NCBI GenBank assembly: GCA_001600635.1
Contig: BCKL01000009.1
Coordinates: 186,001-250,000 of the forward strand
Reading direction: 5' to 3'
From: Leucosporidium creatinivorum
Taxonomy: Eukaryota; Basidiomycota; Microbotryomycetes; Leucosporidiales; Leucosporidiaceae
Length of the DNA: 64,000 bases
Positions 27,735-41,725 of the stretch are shown here, piece by piece. Below the pieces are notes generated by a model. The model ran no database searches, was not told the DNA's origin, and was given only the letters and a program-made list of their open reading frames with translations. Position numbers and translations under genes: made by a program. How positions within the stretch are numbered: position 1 is the stretch's first letter; every line of letters begins with the position of its first letter.

Positions 27735-30700
27735 CTACTGAGCAAAGCTCTTCTCTCCTTCCACCGGTACTCTGCCCTTCTGCAGCGAGCTGCGATATAG
27801 CGGCATCGCGACCTTGGTGAGGAGAATGAGCAGCTCCTCCAACGGCGCCGTCGTCGACTGATGAATCCAAGCAGGGAACCTGGCGCGCTGCAGACCGATC
27901 CACTCGAGAGGAGGGGTAGCTGTGGAGTCAAGAGCGGGTTAGCGAGGCGCGAGGAGAAGAACTGAGCCGAGCTGAAAACTCACCATCGCCGAGAAGGTTG
28001 AGCTGAGGCTGATGGATCGTGCTCTCGATGGCCTCGAACTCGAGTACGCGAGTATCGCCGGTTGCCGCCGTGGCGAGTGGTGACTGTTCGAGAACAATTG
28101 GATCAGCGACAGCCCTTGCGCCGAGTCGTAGAACCTGGCGAGGAGAACTCACCGGCTTCATGATGACGAGGTTGGTATCCGAAGGGGGCAGCTCCTCCTC
28201 CCTGATGGTCCGCTTCGAAGCGATATCCGTGTCGGAGGGCAGCGCCGAGAGCACCTTCTCGGCCAGCCCGGATCCCTCGCCTCCGTGTAGCGCTGGGGAG
28301 GGAGCAGCCGTGGCGTAGGGCGAGGTCGTCTTGCCCGTCGCTGCGACTTGATCCATCTGCTGCTGGTAGGCAGTAGCGAGGCTGCCCAGGTTGCGGAGAA
28401 GGGCGTACTGTGGAGGGAAGGGGGAGAGGTCAGCCTTCGAGGCGCATGGCAGAGTAGAGATAGCTTACGTTGAGAGCGATATCGACTTGTCCACCGAACG
28501 ACATGGTGAAGCGGTGACGAAGACGGTTCGAGCCGATAGCTTGGTAGGAGATCATCGAGACTTCGGTCGTGCCGAGCTTGAAGATGTTCCTCTCGCTGGA
28601 GGTGCGGAAGAGCTCGAACCACTCGGGGACGGTGTACTCCTTCTCCTGCGTAGGCGAAAGCTTGCGGTGGTTGACCTTGCGAATCGACTGCGAGGAGAAG
28701 AGCGAGGTCAGCAACTGTTCGCGGCGAGCAGGGAGAGCTAGATACGCACGAAGAAGCCGAGGTAGAGCTGCAAATCTCGGTTGATGATGTTGTCGGCCCC
28801 GACACCGCGCACCAGCTGAGCTCGAATGGTCGATCCAGCATCGAGACGGTAGACCTCTCCCTCGTTGAAGCGCTCGGGGAAGATGGCGATGCGAATGCGA
28901 ACCAGCTCGATGTCGAGGTGGTTGTTGACTCGGACTGGGCACTCTCCAGCCGTCAGAGACTCCTGGGCCAGCGTGGAAGCGACGGCCGCGACGACGTTCT
29001 CGCCCTTGCGGATGGTGGAGGGGCGAGGAGGAAGGCCGGCGGCGGCAATGGTCGCGTCGGCTTGAGCTCCCTTCTCCTCGATGAGGGTCGACACTCGTTG
29101 AGATACGCTGACGAGCGTCGGAATCGTCGAGGTCGTAGCGATGATGTTGAAGGATCCCATCTTGACCTTGAAGTCGAGCTCGAGCTCGGCCGCGTCGGTG
29201 GTCGCCCGTGACCAGTCATCTCCGACGACGATGGCGATGGGGTCCGAGTCGATGACGAGGATCTTGTGGAACTCGTACTCGACTGATGCCTTGACCTTGC
29301 CGAGGCCGATTTGGACGTGCAGCTGAGAGAGAAGCCAGGTCAGTCGCGAACGAGGGGCGAAGCGAAGCGACGACCGCGCTCACTAGATCGGCAGCTTTGG
29401 ACGTCTTGCCGTCGTTGCGCAACCTCGTCTCGAAGAGTAGACCTTCTCCAACGACCGACCCTCCAGCCCTGCCTTGGCCGACGAGCTCGAGCTTCTTGAC
29501 GCCCATGCTGAGATTCTTCGACTCGCGCGGGACGATGCGCAGGCGACTGGTGATAGTGTCGGCGACAAAGGTCAAGCGACCGATGGCTTGGCCGAGGTCG
29601 CAGAGGAAGCGGAACTTGGCGACCCGAACGTGTACGAGGGTGGTGACGCGGGAGGAGGAGTCGGCGAAGGCGGGTCCCTCGCAGGTCGGCGTTGACGGAG
29701 GAGTCGAGGGGATGTGCGCCTTGCTGCCGCCGGTAGACGATTCTGCTGGTCCGAGATCCATGCGGTCGAGCCACACGGCCTTGAGGCAGAGCCAGTCTTG
29801 GCTGAAGAGAGGGAGAAGATCAGCGAATTCGGCGAGGGCGAAAGGAGAGAGACTCACAGATGACGAAAGTTCATCTCCGCTGAGACATCAGGGAGGTCGA
29901 AGATGGCCGATAGCACGCCCGAGTTCGTCGGCGAAGGATCCTTGGCCCCCTTGAACGACACCGAAGCGGCGATGCCCTTCGCTTCGGCGAGGAGGCAATC
30001 CTCGGGCGAGAACGAGTGGCGAAGCCCAGCCGCGACTCCGTCGACAGTGACGGCAAACTCGATGCCGCGAGATTCGGGGGACAGGGTGAGGAGGAAGCCT
30101 CCGCTCTCCCAAGTCAGCCGAGCCGTAACTTCGGCGGCGGGGAGACAGCTAATCTCGAGGCGCGATTGATCGACCTTGAGGCTGACTCCGACCTTGAGAC
30201 GACCGAGGGAGGCGGTAGGGGGGGCGGGAGTCGATGGACCAGTGACGGACGTCATCTTGAGCGTCGAGAGCTCGGGCGCCGAGGTCGAGGAGGGGGAGCG
30301 AAGGGCGCGGTCCTTGAGCTGACTCGCGACGTCCGAGATGAAGGGGATGAGGGTAGGGTAGAGAGTGTTGTTGCTGGCGTGAATGACGATGTCGACGTGC
30401 AGCCGAGTGAATTCGTCCTCGCTCGTCTCCTGGTACTCGGCCCAAACCGAAAGCGAGGGGAGGCGCACCGTGTCTGGCGCCACCTCGGGCTCAGATGGGC
30501 GCGTGAAGGGCTGGAGGTGGCTGAAGTCGCTGAGAGAGCGTCCCCGTCGATGGGTTTGCGGGCGCGAAGGTGTCTTGTGGTGCGTCGGAGGCATGCTGCG
30601 CTTGTCGGTCGAGCGCCGAGAGTGAAGGCGAATGATGCCGCTCTCAAACTCGAAAGTCGACTGGAGCGAGAAGCCCGACGAGGGGTGCATAGACTGAGCT

Positions 30701-33700
30701 CGAGTGGGAGGGCGTGAGGTGGAAGACGAGGCGGCGGGTCCATGATCGGTGGAAGCCGAGGGTCTGTCGACGGGCGAAGTGCTCGTCGCTGTCGCCGTCG
30801 TTTGTGGAGCGAACTTGGCGAATCGCTCGTGGCTGAGCCGGTACACGTCAATGAGTGAGAAGGCGAAGGCGACCACGGTGGGCTCCAGGTCGATCTCGAG
30901 ACCCGAGACTTGCGAGTGGATGAGGATGGGGCCGTTGGTCGCGGCGCGAACGGTGCTCTTCATCTCGGGAAGGACAACGCGGTTGAGCGACTGGTGGGTG
31001 GATCCTTCGAAGTCCTCCTTGCGACCCTGGTCGAAGTCGGAGACGAACTGCAGAGCGAATCGGCTCACGCGAGCGTAGCCGGCGCTTCCCTTCTGCGTGG
31101 CGAACTTGAGCGAGGGGATGGTGAGGAGGAAGGCCGGTCGGGAGCGAGCTGATCTGCCTCGGCGATGTCGAGCCTCGGGTGCAGGGATTCCATCGTCGTT
31201 GAGCGGGATGGCCAGCCCAATGCTCTGCATCTCGAGCGAGACGACACACGAGGCGAGCCACGAGCGAGCGTTCTGATCTTCGTCGTTGATCTCGTCGAAC
31301 GTCTGTACGACTCGCTCTTGCAGTGCCTCGACGTCCTGCTTCCGCGACGTCCGCCTCTCCTCGATCTGCTCTTGGTAGTAGTCGACGAGGTCGGCGAGAG
31401 CTTCGATAGCAGAGGGTTGGATGACGGCGTGCACGCGAGGGAGGCGAAGGTGAAGATGGGGAGTGCGGTTGTCGCCATAGACCGAGGCAGGAGGAAGTTC
31501 GGGGAGGTTGATGACGGCGTTGCTGGCGGAAAGGTCGAGGCGGAAGAAGGCGAGGCGGTAGCGACGATCCGTTGGCCCCGTGTCGGCGTCGTCGGGTCTC
31601 CTTTGGGCGAGTGAGAGGGCGAGGTTCTGTACTGAGGCCTGCCAGTGCAAAACTTGCGCCGAGGAGAGAGCTGAGGAGTTGGCGTGGCCCTCGAGAAGCT
31701 CGGCCTCGATCCATTGGGTCGCCTGCGGTCCCTCGATCCCGACCTTGAACCCTCGAAGGGCGACTCGTGCGTCCCAAGCGACCATATTGGGTGCCGACGG
31801 AGCGATCTCGGGCGTAGGCCTCTCCTCTGCACCGCCGAGCAGCTCGGTCTGGCGAGTGCGCCGGGCCTTGAGGACGCCTAGCAGCTCGTCGACATCCTTG
31901 CCGAAGTGCTGCTGTACCGTGAGAATGTTGTCGATGATGTCGGCCGTGAGCTTGACCGAGACCGAGTCGATCGTGGCGAGGAGTTGGATGCGGCGGCAGG
32001 GGAAGCCGTCCAGCTGAGCGCCGAGGCGGACGACGGGTAAATGGAACGCTGTCTCGGCCGGAAGGGTGGTCGTTCTCCCGCCAGCATCCGTGACGGGGAT
32101 GAAGCGAACCGTCTGCGCGCCGACGTGCAGCCCGCAGTCGATGGCTCCGAGCACGGCGCCCATTCGAGGGGCTTGCGATGAGCTGGCGTGGAGTGAGAAG
32201 TGGTCGACCGAGTAGCCAATCTTGAGCGTGGGGATCGCCTGCACCTCGAGCGAGAACAGCGGGACGATGATTTGTGCGCTGACATGGGCTTCGGCGACGA
32301 GTCGTTGATAAGGGCCGGGGGGAGCGGATGGGTTTGGCGACGAGATGACTTTGGCGACGGGCGGATGAGCTTCCTCGACGGTGAGGCGAAGTTCTGTGAG
32401 CAAAGAGTCGTACTCGGGAAGCGCCGACGTCTTCCATTTTTCGACGAATCTGGTAGAGCGGTCATAGGTCAGCCTCGCGAGGTGAAGGGAGTGAGAGAGA
32501 ATCGACGCACTCATAAGCTCGTACGGCATCACGAGGAATCCTGGACGACACGCCTTGCACGGCGAAAACCACCTGCAGCGACGGCGGGTCGACTTTGGGC
32601 TCGTGCTCGCTCGCTTGGCTTCCGACGGCGTTGACGAGAAGAGCCAGCTGCTCGAGCTCGGTCGAGAGAAGGAGGTGCTCCTGATCTTGCGTAATCTCCC
32701 TCGCGGCGATTTCGAGATGGCCAATCGTGAGCGATGACCCGACTTGGAGCTGCTCTTGGCCTGGGTCGAGATGGAGTGGGGCGCGAGGATTGAAGGCGAC
32801 CGAAGTGGTGAGGGCGATGTCCTCCACGACCGCGCTCGCCTCGAGGCTATCGGCGAGGGCGCTTGCCGAGGTTCGACGGATGCCGAACGAGGTGTCGATG
32901 ACCAGTGGAGGGACCGAAGCGAGGAAGTCCGGGCTGGCGGCGTCCAGTCTCGAGCTGGTGTCGATGGCAGCTGCCGACTGAGCGAGAGCGAGCGTCTCGG
33001 CGAATCGCTGCAGCTTGCGCTCGAAGGTGTAGCGAACTTTGATGATGTGGCGGATGAGCACGAGGAGATCACGGTCGACGCTGGCGCTGAGCTCGTGCAA
33101 GGTGAAGCGGCCTCGGATGTGGACTGGCGCTCCTCCTCCCTGTCGGCCACTCGACGAGACGAAAGCTTCTCCTGGTCCAATCGAGAGGCGGTTCTCTGAC
33201 GTCGTCCCGTCGGAGAGGAGAGCGTCGAAACGCCCTGCTCGCCACTCGAAGGCGGTCGGCGTGTCCCAGGTGAGGTCGGTGGAGGGAGTGCCGGCGTTGG
33301 GAGGAGGCGCGGTGGTGGTCGAATTGAAGAGTGAAGCGAGGAAGCGGGAGCGAGGGAGGTCTTCGGCGTCGATCCCCCAGTTCTGCCAACGAGCGAGAAC
33401 GTCTGTGAGGTCGGCGAGGAGACTCGAGGAAGTCGGCCAGGGCGGCGCCAGCGCCATGTTGCGCGCCACCTGCTCGGGAGCAGCGCGGAGGCAGTGGCGA
33501 AGGTGGTGGAGCGTCTTCCAGCCATCGTCGGCGCGCAGGTTGGCGCGAGAGACGAGGTAGGAAGCGCGATTGAGGAAGGTCGGGAACGACGTGATGGCGG
33601 CCTGCTGGGATGCGAGAGCGATACTCCAGACGAGACGCCGCTCAAAGACCTTCCGTTGCGCCGCTCGCTCCCGCAACGGGCCAGCGATATCGTGCACAAC

Positions 33701-36700
33701 TCGCCAACTCCAGACGGTGCCGATGACGAGCTCGGCAGCCTCGTCGACAAAGTCGAGACGGGCGTCTCCTCCTTTGAGCGAGACGAGCGCGCGGTCGGTG
33801 CTGAAGTCGAGTTGAGCCTCACAGGGGCCCAGTAAGAGGTCGAGAGCCGTGGGCCGAGGTCGACGGCAGGTGGGAGTTGAGGGAAGGGTGTGGCTTCGGC
33901 GATGTGGAAGGGTAGTAGAGTGAGGAGGATGGAAGACTTCGAGACGGGTCCGGCCTGCTGAGCCTCCGAACTTGCGCTCGATGGCGACCGCTGGAAGGGG
34001 GACTGTAGGCTCGTCCACTCCGCCATGTCCATCGGCTCGTTGCTGGCAGGAGAAGGCGATGTCCTCTAGCGAAAGGCGAACGGTGCAGAGGATGGTCGAG
34101 GCCGAGCCGGTATCCGTCTCCTCGGATCGCTGCTGCTTGAACGAGATGGCCTCCTCGGGTCGTAGAACGTCTTGGATGGACTCGATCTGCACCGAGGGGA
34201 TGCTCGCCTTGATCTCGAGGTCGCTGTAGCGCACGCTGGGCACCGAGCCTTGCGAAGAGACGTATCCATCGAAGAGCTCGTCGAGGCAGCGCTCGAAGTC
34301 CCGGTCCTGCAGGCGAAAGGACGTCAGCGAGGGGGAAGCGACCATCCGAGCGAAGAACTTACGACGACGAGCCCATCCATGACATCTGCTCCCACTTGCA
34401 CCGAGACGGGAGTGAGGACGATGCGAATGGGACTACGACAAGTAACGTCGACGGCTGTGCGCGAGACGGGCTTGGTGTAGGCGTGCGTTCCGAACTTTTC
34501 GAGTCGCTGGTCGAGTGATGGAAGATCTCGCGGAGTCGTCGGCGAGGAAGGGTCGTTCTCGGGTGCATCGTCAGCCTGATGTAGAGCGATGGGTTAGATT
34601 GCGGCGATATCAGTGTAGTGGAGACACGTACCAGGGGAAGACGGCGAAAGGTGGGCCGATCGAGAAGTGCTGCCTCGGGAGCTCGCTCGCAGAGGCGAAG
34701 AATGGCACCGTAGGCGCTGAAGCGGTCGCCTCCTTCTCGGCCGGGCAGACGCTGGTAGAGCGAATGGTAGTCGTCTGCAAGGCGAGTTGAGCGTCAGCAC
34801 GGCGGGCAGCAAGCGAATCGAGATCCTTCTCACCGTCTGAGGTATCCGAGTCGTAACCAGCCTCCGAGTCGTCACTCTGATCGTCGTCGTCGTCGTACAC
34901 TTCCGAGTGTTGTTGGCGAGGTCGTGGTCTATGACAACAGGTCAGCTTGATCGTTCTCGACTAGGGCCCAAAAGACTGACCGTCGACGAGGTGAGGGAAT
35001 GAAATCGTGGTTGCCATGAAGATCGCTCATGCGAGTAGGCGTAGCAAGAGCTGGAAGGAAGAGACCGCCGCGTCGAGTAGAAGCTGCAGAAGAGAGCGGT
35101 CAGCGTGTCGTCCTCGCCGAGAGGAGAGCACGCACCCTCAGGACCTTGGCCGTAGATGAAGGGACAACGCTGAGTAAGGGCATCTTGCGCTGCGATAAAC
35201 TCGAGTTGAGTCTTGGCCTTCTCCGCCCATCCCGTCTCCGACAAGCCGAGCACGATCGAGAAGTCGGCGTCGATGGAAGCGACCTCCATCCACGGCGCTG
35301 CCCGACCGAAGAGAGGCGCCAGAGCTCTGAGAGTCACTGTAGGAATCTCGACGGCGATATGCTTGAGGAAAGGGGCGCAGGCGAGGTCGTCGAAGCGGAT
35401 CGTGACTCCCTCCGAGAGCGAGAGCTGAACAGCCGTTCCCTGGCCTCGGATGGCGAGGTCGATGGAATGCATGTCGACGGTGAGGAAGGTGGCGTCGGGG
35501 TCTAGAGCGACGTTGAAGTCTGGTGGAAGCGAGTTGTCCTGGTCGACGAAGCCGAGACCGGCGCTGTTGCCGGCGCGAGCGAAGGCCTGGAGGAAGGAGG
35601 GAGGAATGCTACCGACGATGGCGCCCAGGTAGAAGGACCAGATGCACATATAGGTCGCCGTACGAGGTTGAGGGCCGAACAGGCGGTTGGCGGTGACCTC
35701 GAGGCCTGCGGAGAGGAAGGTCAGTCTCGGGCGGACATCGCAGTCACCTTTGGAAGCCTACCTTGCACAGCAATGCAGTCGGAGAGCTCGAGCAAACTCG
35801 AGAAATCTTCCTTGATGAGCGCATCGGCGTCGAAGGTTTCCAATACACGCAGCGGATCGATGTTGAGCGACATCTCTGCGAGTGCGAGGTCGAAAAAGTC
35901 AGCGCCGAAGGACTGCGGAAAGCAGCGCACGACGAACCCATGAAGTAGTCGTGGTTGCGGAGATCGACCTGCATCTGAGGTATAGCGAACGCGACGGCCG
36001 AGCGGCAGTCGTAGATCTCTGCAAGTCGGAGAGGTCAGCACCGGCAAGCTCGGTACACGCAGTCGGCTTGCCTTGAGGCATCAACATCAGCCCATTCCGC
36101 AAGTCGAGCGTAACAGCGACCTCGAAGACGTCGGTCTGATCGAGGACAATGTCAGCTATGCTGTCCAAGCGCCTGGTCAAACTCGCTTACCTGGCCGGGA
36201 CGGTACTTTAGCTCGAGAGGATCTCCCTGCAGATTCCGCTCGTGGCGATGACGGTACTCCTCGAGCGTGACGAAGTGGGTGAAGGTGCCAAAGTAGTTGT
36301 CGCGAAGCTAGAAGAGCAGACGCGAAGGTCAGCGAGAGTGAAGCGGCGAGGAAGCGAGCAGCTCACGTTGAACAGGTGCCGAACCATCCAGCCCATCGTT
36401 TTGAAGACGACATCGTGACACTGTAAAGCAGTGTCAGCTTGTTGAGCTCGGGAGGGGAACCGAGGCTACTCACGTCGACAGCAATCGCCAAACGCTCGAC
36501 ATTGTCGGGCTGCGCGCTTGAGTAGAAGCGGTAGCTGCCGTCGATGGTGAGCTCGGGACTGGTGGCGAAGGTGGCGGTCTGCTCGGTGAGAAAGGCGCTG
36601 TGCGTGTTCCAGTCAGGAAGCGACATGGAGAGGGCGACGTTGAGCATCTGGAGGGACGGCGCGATCAGTCGAGTCTCGGCGAAGAGAAAACGAGTTTCGT

Positions 36701-39374
36701 ACTCACCGAGACATGGAACTTGATGTCGGAGACAGTCATGCGGTAATGATCCGACGGTATTCCGACGTTGGCCGTGAGAGTTGGTCCACGAGCGATGAGA
36801 AGAGCTGCGAGGGCAAGATCAGTAAGAGCTCGGAAGGGGCAAAGCGAGCGCTGCTCACTGTTGTCCTCGATAGTCGTGGGGTTGTTGATGATGTTGTGGT
36901 CGTTGACGAAGAGGCGAAGGGTGTAGTCGGTGACCTTGACGTCCATGGCGTAGAGGAACGGCACGAACTGCTCGTAGTGGCCTGGAGGGCCGCTCGTCCA
37001 ATCCTTGGCGACGTCGCTGAGGAGAGTAATGTGGTCGCGCAGGAGGGAGATATCGGGCTTGGAGACAGTCGTGTTGATCGTCCAGGTGCGAAGCTCGTCC
37101 CAGGCGAGTGGTGAAGGGAGGTCGCAGTGGATCTGCGCCAGTGTAGGGGTCAGCTCGGCGCTCCTCCCTCGAGCTTGGGACGACTCACTCGACAGGTCTC
37201 GGCACGAAGGAAGCAGGCATAGTTGACGCTCGATGTGACGCTCATCTCGTCGAGATGCAGCTCCAGCAGCGTATCGTAGCCCGCCGCCGTCGCGACCATG
37301 GGCAAAACGTAGGAGAGCGTCGAGTTGGGTCCGAGGGCGATATCAAGCCAGCCGTACGGTCGAGCGGTAGCATCGCCGACCGAGCTTGATTCGATGGAGT
37401 CGTAGCGCCAGTCCTGCGAGGCGAAGAGGAGATCAGCACTGGGCGATTTTATAGGGCTCGGCGCCAGGCTCACCTTGGACGCCTCGCGAGTCGGGATCCT
37501 CATCGTAGCTCCCTCGCTGAACTCTACAAAAACCTTGAGGGCGGTGTGCATGCGCAGGTCGCCTGGCTTGAGCATCGGCGTCTGCACTTGGTCGAAGAAG
37601 GTCGTGGGCGTGAAGGCTTGCTGGATATGCGACCTGCGAAAAGCAAGCTTCAGCGAGTGGCCTCAAGATTTCAGTGGAGGGCGGGACTCACCTTTGACGA
37701 TCCGCCCACGGCCCGTAGGTGATGATACCTCCCTTGATGACGAGGTCGACCCCCCACTCGGGGCTGAGATCTCCGTTGCCTATATCGCACGTCTCGAGTC
37801 CAGCGAAGCCCGTCACCACCCTCGGCACTTCTGGCACTACTCCCGCCGTGTCGCAGTAGTAGGTCATCTCCAGCTCTGGGCTCGTGAGAAGCGTCGTGAC
37901 CTTGGCGTACTCGACTCGATGTGAGGGGCCGGACCCTTCGGTCGTCGACTGGTAGCGAGGCAGACCGGTCCAGTCATCCTTGTTCGACGAGGTCTTGCGA
38001 GTAGGAGACGCGTCGGCTTCCTTTTGGGCAGATTTGGAGAGCTTGGGGAGTTTGCGAAGGAGGGAGCGGAAGACTTGGATGCCGGCGAAGTGAGTCGGCC
38101 GACGAAGAAAGTCGGCGAGAGAGAATCCACTAGAGGCGGGGGGGTAAGCTACAGGCGGGTAAGGAACGCGATCGGAAGCTCACGGAGACGATTCGAGCTT
38201 CTCGAGAACCTCCTCGCCGTGCTCAGCCATGGGTCCCTCGTAGTCGGGATTGGTGCGAAAGACGATTTTGGGCAGCTCAAACTTGAGTCGGTAGACTTGC
38301 TTGTACTCGTCGTATTGAGATCGTGACTGCGCAACGATAGTTAGCATCGATTTTACTTTTCACTCTGGGGGGATCGCTCACCTTGACGGCAGCATAAGTC
38401 CCTGACACTCGGTCGAAGCCTGCGATGAGGATGGATGGCGTTGAGGGGTTGCCCATGATGATGGCGCCCGTCTTGCACTTGATGTCGATCGGTAGCGCCT
38501 CCCTCAGCCAATCCGTCGCTGCCTTCTTCTCGCCCTGCTGCACGGGTGCTCCCATCCTCGCCCTCGCGGCCGCATCCGTAAGCTCATCGACCGACACTCC
38601 TTCTTTCGTGCGCTCCCGCTTGAGCAAGTCCTCGCTCGAAAGCGACTGAGAAACCTCGCCGGTCCATGAGGTGAGGGGGTCCAGAACGCCGAGCTGCTCG
38701 AGGATGGCGTCGTAGGAAGGAGTGCGGTTGTAGAGGAACCATTCGGCGCCATGGAGTGAGACCGAGAGTCGACATGGGGTGCGAGCCTCTGTGGAAGGGC
38801 AGGGTGAGCGGCGCGAAAGGAAGCCAGGGCAGCGCCGAGTAGCGCACCTGAAGCCTTATCCTCCTCGGAACGGACGCGCCAGAGCCAGTAGCGCCATGTG
38901 ACGTGACCTGTGGGTTGCTTGTAAGCTACTGGCCACAGAGAGACGTCTCGGCGGGCTCACCTCGAGCGATGCGGAGGGATTGGTTTCGAGAGATGTAGCG
39001 GACGTCGTTGAAGATGATCTCGCCGCCGAGGAAGGAGAACGAGATACCTCCAACCTCGAAGTAGGCGTTGTGGCTCTTCCAGAGTAGTAGACGAAGGATG
39101 AACGAGACGAAGATGCCGACGATTCGATTGAAGTAGAAGAAGTACTGTGACAAGAGCTCGTGAGTTGGTGCGCTTCAGCTCAGAGGTCGATAAGCTACAT
39201 ACGAAGAGGATGAGGATGACCACGACAATATTCTCGACCTGGGAGGAGAGCCAGTCAGCTCCGCGCCGAGCGGACAACGCAACGCGCACTGACCAAGAAC
39301 AGCCAGTTCAGTTGAGCAGGTCCTGAGCCTCGCAGGGAGGCTACAGCATCGCGAGCATAGAGATGGATCCCCAT
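27735..39374 (-). CDS. CSF1: Csf1, bridge-like lipid transfer protein (BLTP1/Tweek family)
   Basis: A very large gene of 11.6 kb broken by many short introns, giving roughly 3,000 residues. The ATG at 39374 follows an in-frame stop. The start reads AQLNWLFLVENIVVVILILF, then YFFYFNRIVGIFVSFILRLL: an N-terminal membrane anchor spread over three small exons. Next come GGEIIFNDVRYISRNQSLRI and HVTWRYWLWRV, which are hallmarks of the Csf1 N-terminus. The long beta-rich body follows with amphipathic repeats. The two largest exons lie at 34345-32510 and 32450-29854, joined by a 60-nt intron. The C-terminus ends KVAMPLYRSSLQKGRVPVEG and EKSFAQ, with the stop at 27737-27735. BLTP1 proteins bridge the ER and other membranes and move bulk phospholipid; yeast Csf1 is needed for growth in the cold and GPI-anchor supply. 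No frame break seen, so it is probably functional. Confidence 0.92.
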
Positions 39375-40457
39375 TCAGGCCGAGCAGCGCATCCAGCGAG
39401 GTCTGCGAGGAGCGAGAGTGTCAGCGCCTGGTCTCGAGCCAAACAATGGCTGTAGGGGTGTTCATGGTGATAGCTAGAGCAGAGGGTTGAGCATAGCGTT
39501 GTATGCTAATGCTGTAAACCATCGCTTGCTCCACAGTGGGCCTGCGAGTCCAAGAGATCGAGTACGTCTCGAGGCCAGCTCGAGCCCCGCTTCTTGCTAA
39601 CGTCCTGCAGCAGTTCTGGAGTTTCACAATCGTAGCCGTGAGCTCACAATGAATGTTGGAATGCCGTGACTGCTATCAGCGATCCTCCGCCGAACTGCTC
39701 AGCTGCTCCGAGATGCGCGACGAGCGCGACGAGAGGCTGCTGCTCTCCAGGCGGTGTCTGTCAAGTTGTAGGTCGTTCGGTGGCGCTGAGGCGTTATATC
39801 AGTGCAGTGGATTCCGTCGAGCGCGGTTGAGGTGAGGTATCGAACAAATTGGCGGAGCACAACCCTCGCCGAGCTCGTCGGTTTGAGGCAGCTCTGCGCC
39901 GAGGTCGATATTCTTGCCTTGCTTCCGAGTTTCTCGGATCAGGTTGCGACAGTAAATCTGATGCACTACAGAACCTTGCTTGCAGCCCCGACCCTTCTCC
40001 TTAGCCTTCTAAAGCCACGCTTTCAAATGACCTTCTCGCCACGCCGAGGTGGTCCGGTCCGTCTTCTCGCCCCGACCGTTTCGCCTTTCTTTCTCCTGCC
40101 GTTCACTGCTCGTTTTCACTGCTCTTTGGTGCTCCTTGCTGTTCTTCGCGCTGTATCCTCCTACGTTTCGGACGACACTCCTTTTCGTCAGCATCGCTGA
40201 CTCAGGGAGGGGGTGACGTTGGCTCGCAGGGCTCGGGCGAGGTGGATAACGAGCGACAGCGAGGACGGCATGGACGGCGATCTACTACAGAAATGCGTCC
40301 AAACCCTTCGGCAGCGGTCTTTTGTAAGACTGGTAACGTTTCGGCTGAGTGAGCACCTCCACAACTCCGCTGCCCTTCGACGGGCGCCTTCGCTGTACAG
40401 CTTCGCTCGGCCTTCTTCCCTCTCCTTTGCCACCTTGAACTCTACGCCTGCATCTAT
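39375..40457. promoter_or_regulatory. Divergent intergenic region, CSF1 and Zn2Cys6 gene
   Basis: About 1.1 kb, one of the two longest gene-free stretches here. An open plus-strand stretch at 39802-40200 has no homology I can recognise and no splice partner, so I do not call it. It presumably holds both promoters. Confidence 0.4.
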
Positions 40458-41725
40458 ATGAGATCTGCCGACGGAGCTGCCCCCCTCGCCAAAGGATTGG
40501 CCTGCAGTGAGTTACTCCCTCTTCCGTCCCGCGCTTAACCCTCGCTACCGAGCGCGCGAGAAGCGAGCGCTGACTTCTTTGCGGCTTGCTGCAGAGCGCT
40601 GCAAGAGCAGGAAGACTCGGTAAGCAGGCTCGTCAGGGTCATCAATGGATTGTCGCTCATCTTATGACCCTACAGCTGCTCTGGAGAACGGCCAGCGTGC
40701 AACGCGTGTGTGAGAAGCGGTGAGCGCGGCCATCTTTCGCAAGCTCGCGAAGCACTCGCTGATCAATTCCCTCGCACAGCTCGCTTCAAGCATCTACCAG
40801 TGGATCAAGTTCGCTGTGTGTACGGAGACGCTGTAGATGAGCAGCAGCAGGATCCTCGAGAGCTCGGTACAGGTGCGTAGATCTCGATCGCAAGGGCTGC
40901 TGCTTCCCCAGAGGGAGCCGAATCTGTTCCGACCTGCGGCTGACGTCGTTGACTTGCTCTTGTACAGGCTCCTACAAGGCTCCCCGCCTCTCCCTAGACG
41001 ACCGCACATCCTCCTCCTCCTCCTTCGCTTCCACCTCGTCCTCCAACTCCTTCGCCTCCACTTCAACGGCGGGCTCCTTCGCCGCTTCAACCGCCAGCTA
41101 CGACAGGGACGCGACCTCTCCTCCCTTGTCAAGCGGCTCCTTGAGCTACACAAACCTCTCCCTGCCTCTTACTCTTCCACCAGTGCCCGCTTACGAGCAC
41201 TTCGGTCCTGCCATCCCCCTTGCCCGACCCCGGCCTCCTGCCCCCGACCATGCTATATCCGACCTGGCATCGAGCATGACTCAATCACTCGACTTCAAGC
41301 TTCCTCCGCTCCCAAAATCACTTGCTGCTCGACGTCGAGGCGCACCCCTCGCCATTCCCATTCCTCAATCGCCGAGCTACGAATCCTGGATCCCTTCTTC
41401 GGCGCCTCCGACGTTCGGACACTTCCCCAGTGCGCAACAGGCGTTGAACCCGTCTGCTGAAGCTATAGAGCAGCAGCAGGCGAAGCATCTCGTCGGCCCA
41501 CAGTTCGAGAGCGGAGCGGTCGACGATTGGAACCTGCCGACGCCCGTTCACGGAGGTCAGGGAGGAGCGGATGATGGCCTTCCCACGCCGTTGAGGGAGT
41601 TGATGGAGTGGAACGCTGGGGTGGAGGCTGGGTCAATAGAAGGTTCTCTGCCCCTGGGGATCAGTCCTTGGGCGCGCTATGCCCCGCCGAGCTGGGACGG
41701 GGGTGGGAGCGGGAGCGGTCTTTGA
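40458..41725 (+). CDS. Zn2Cys6 (Gal4-type) DNA-binding regulator
   Basis: A nuclear transcription factor of unknown target. The ATG at 40458 opens a chain of small exons (introns about 40506-40594, 40619-40674, 40710-40779 and 40874-40968). These assemble LACKRCKSRKTRCSGERPAC, followed by NACVRSARFKHLPV and DQVRCVY. The spacing is C-x2-C-x6-C-x6-C-x2-C-x15-C; the last gap is longer than the usual six to eight. The rest is one exon, Ser/Thr- and Pro-rich, ending DGGGSGSGL, with no fungal-specific middle-homology region that I can see. The zinc cluster is split over four exons, so automatic gene models may miss it. About 340 residues. Confidence 0.8.

Noticed and set aside
29854-34032. One open frame of 1,392 codons on the minus strand
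   Set aside because: Only the part from about 32450 to 29854 is the true CSF1 frame. The rest (34032-32510) is a shadow of the CSF1 exon read in another frame, shown by the conserved sequence in the neighbouring frame and the intron at about 32510-32450.
39802-40200. 132-codon plus-strand ORF in the CSF1/Zn2Cys6 spacer
   Set aside because: No homology, no plausible splice sites or partner exon, and composition like the surrounding leader sequence.
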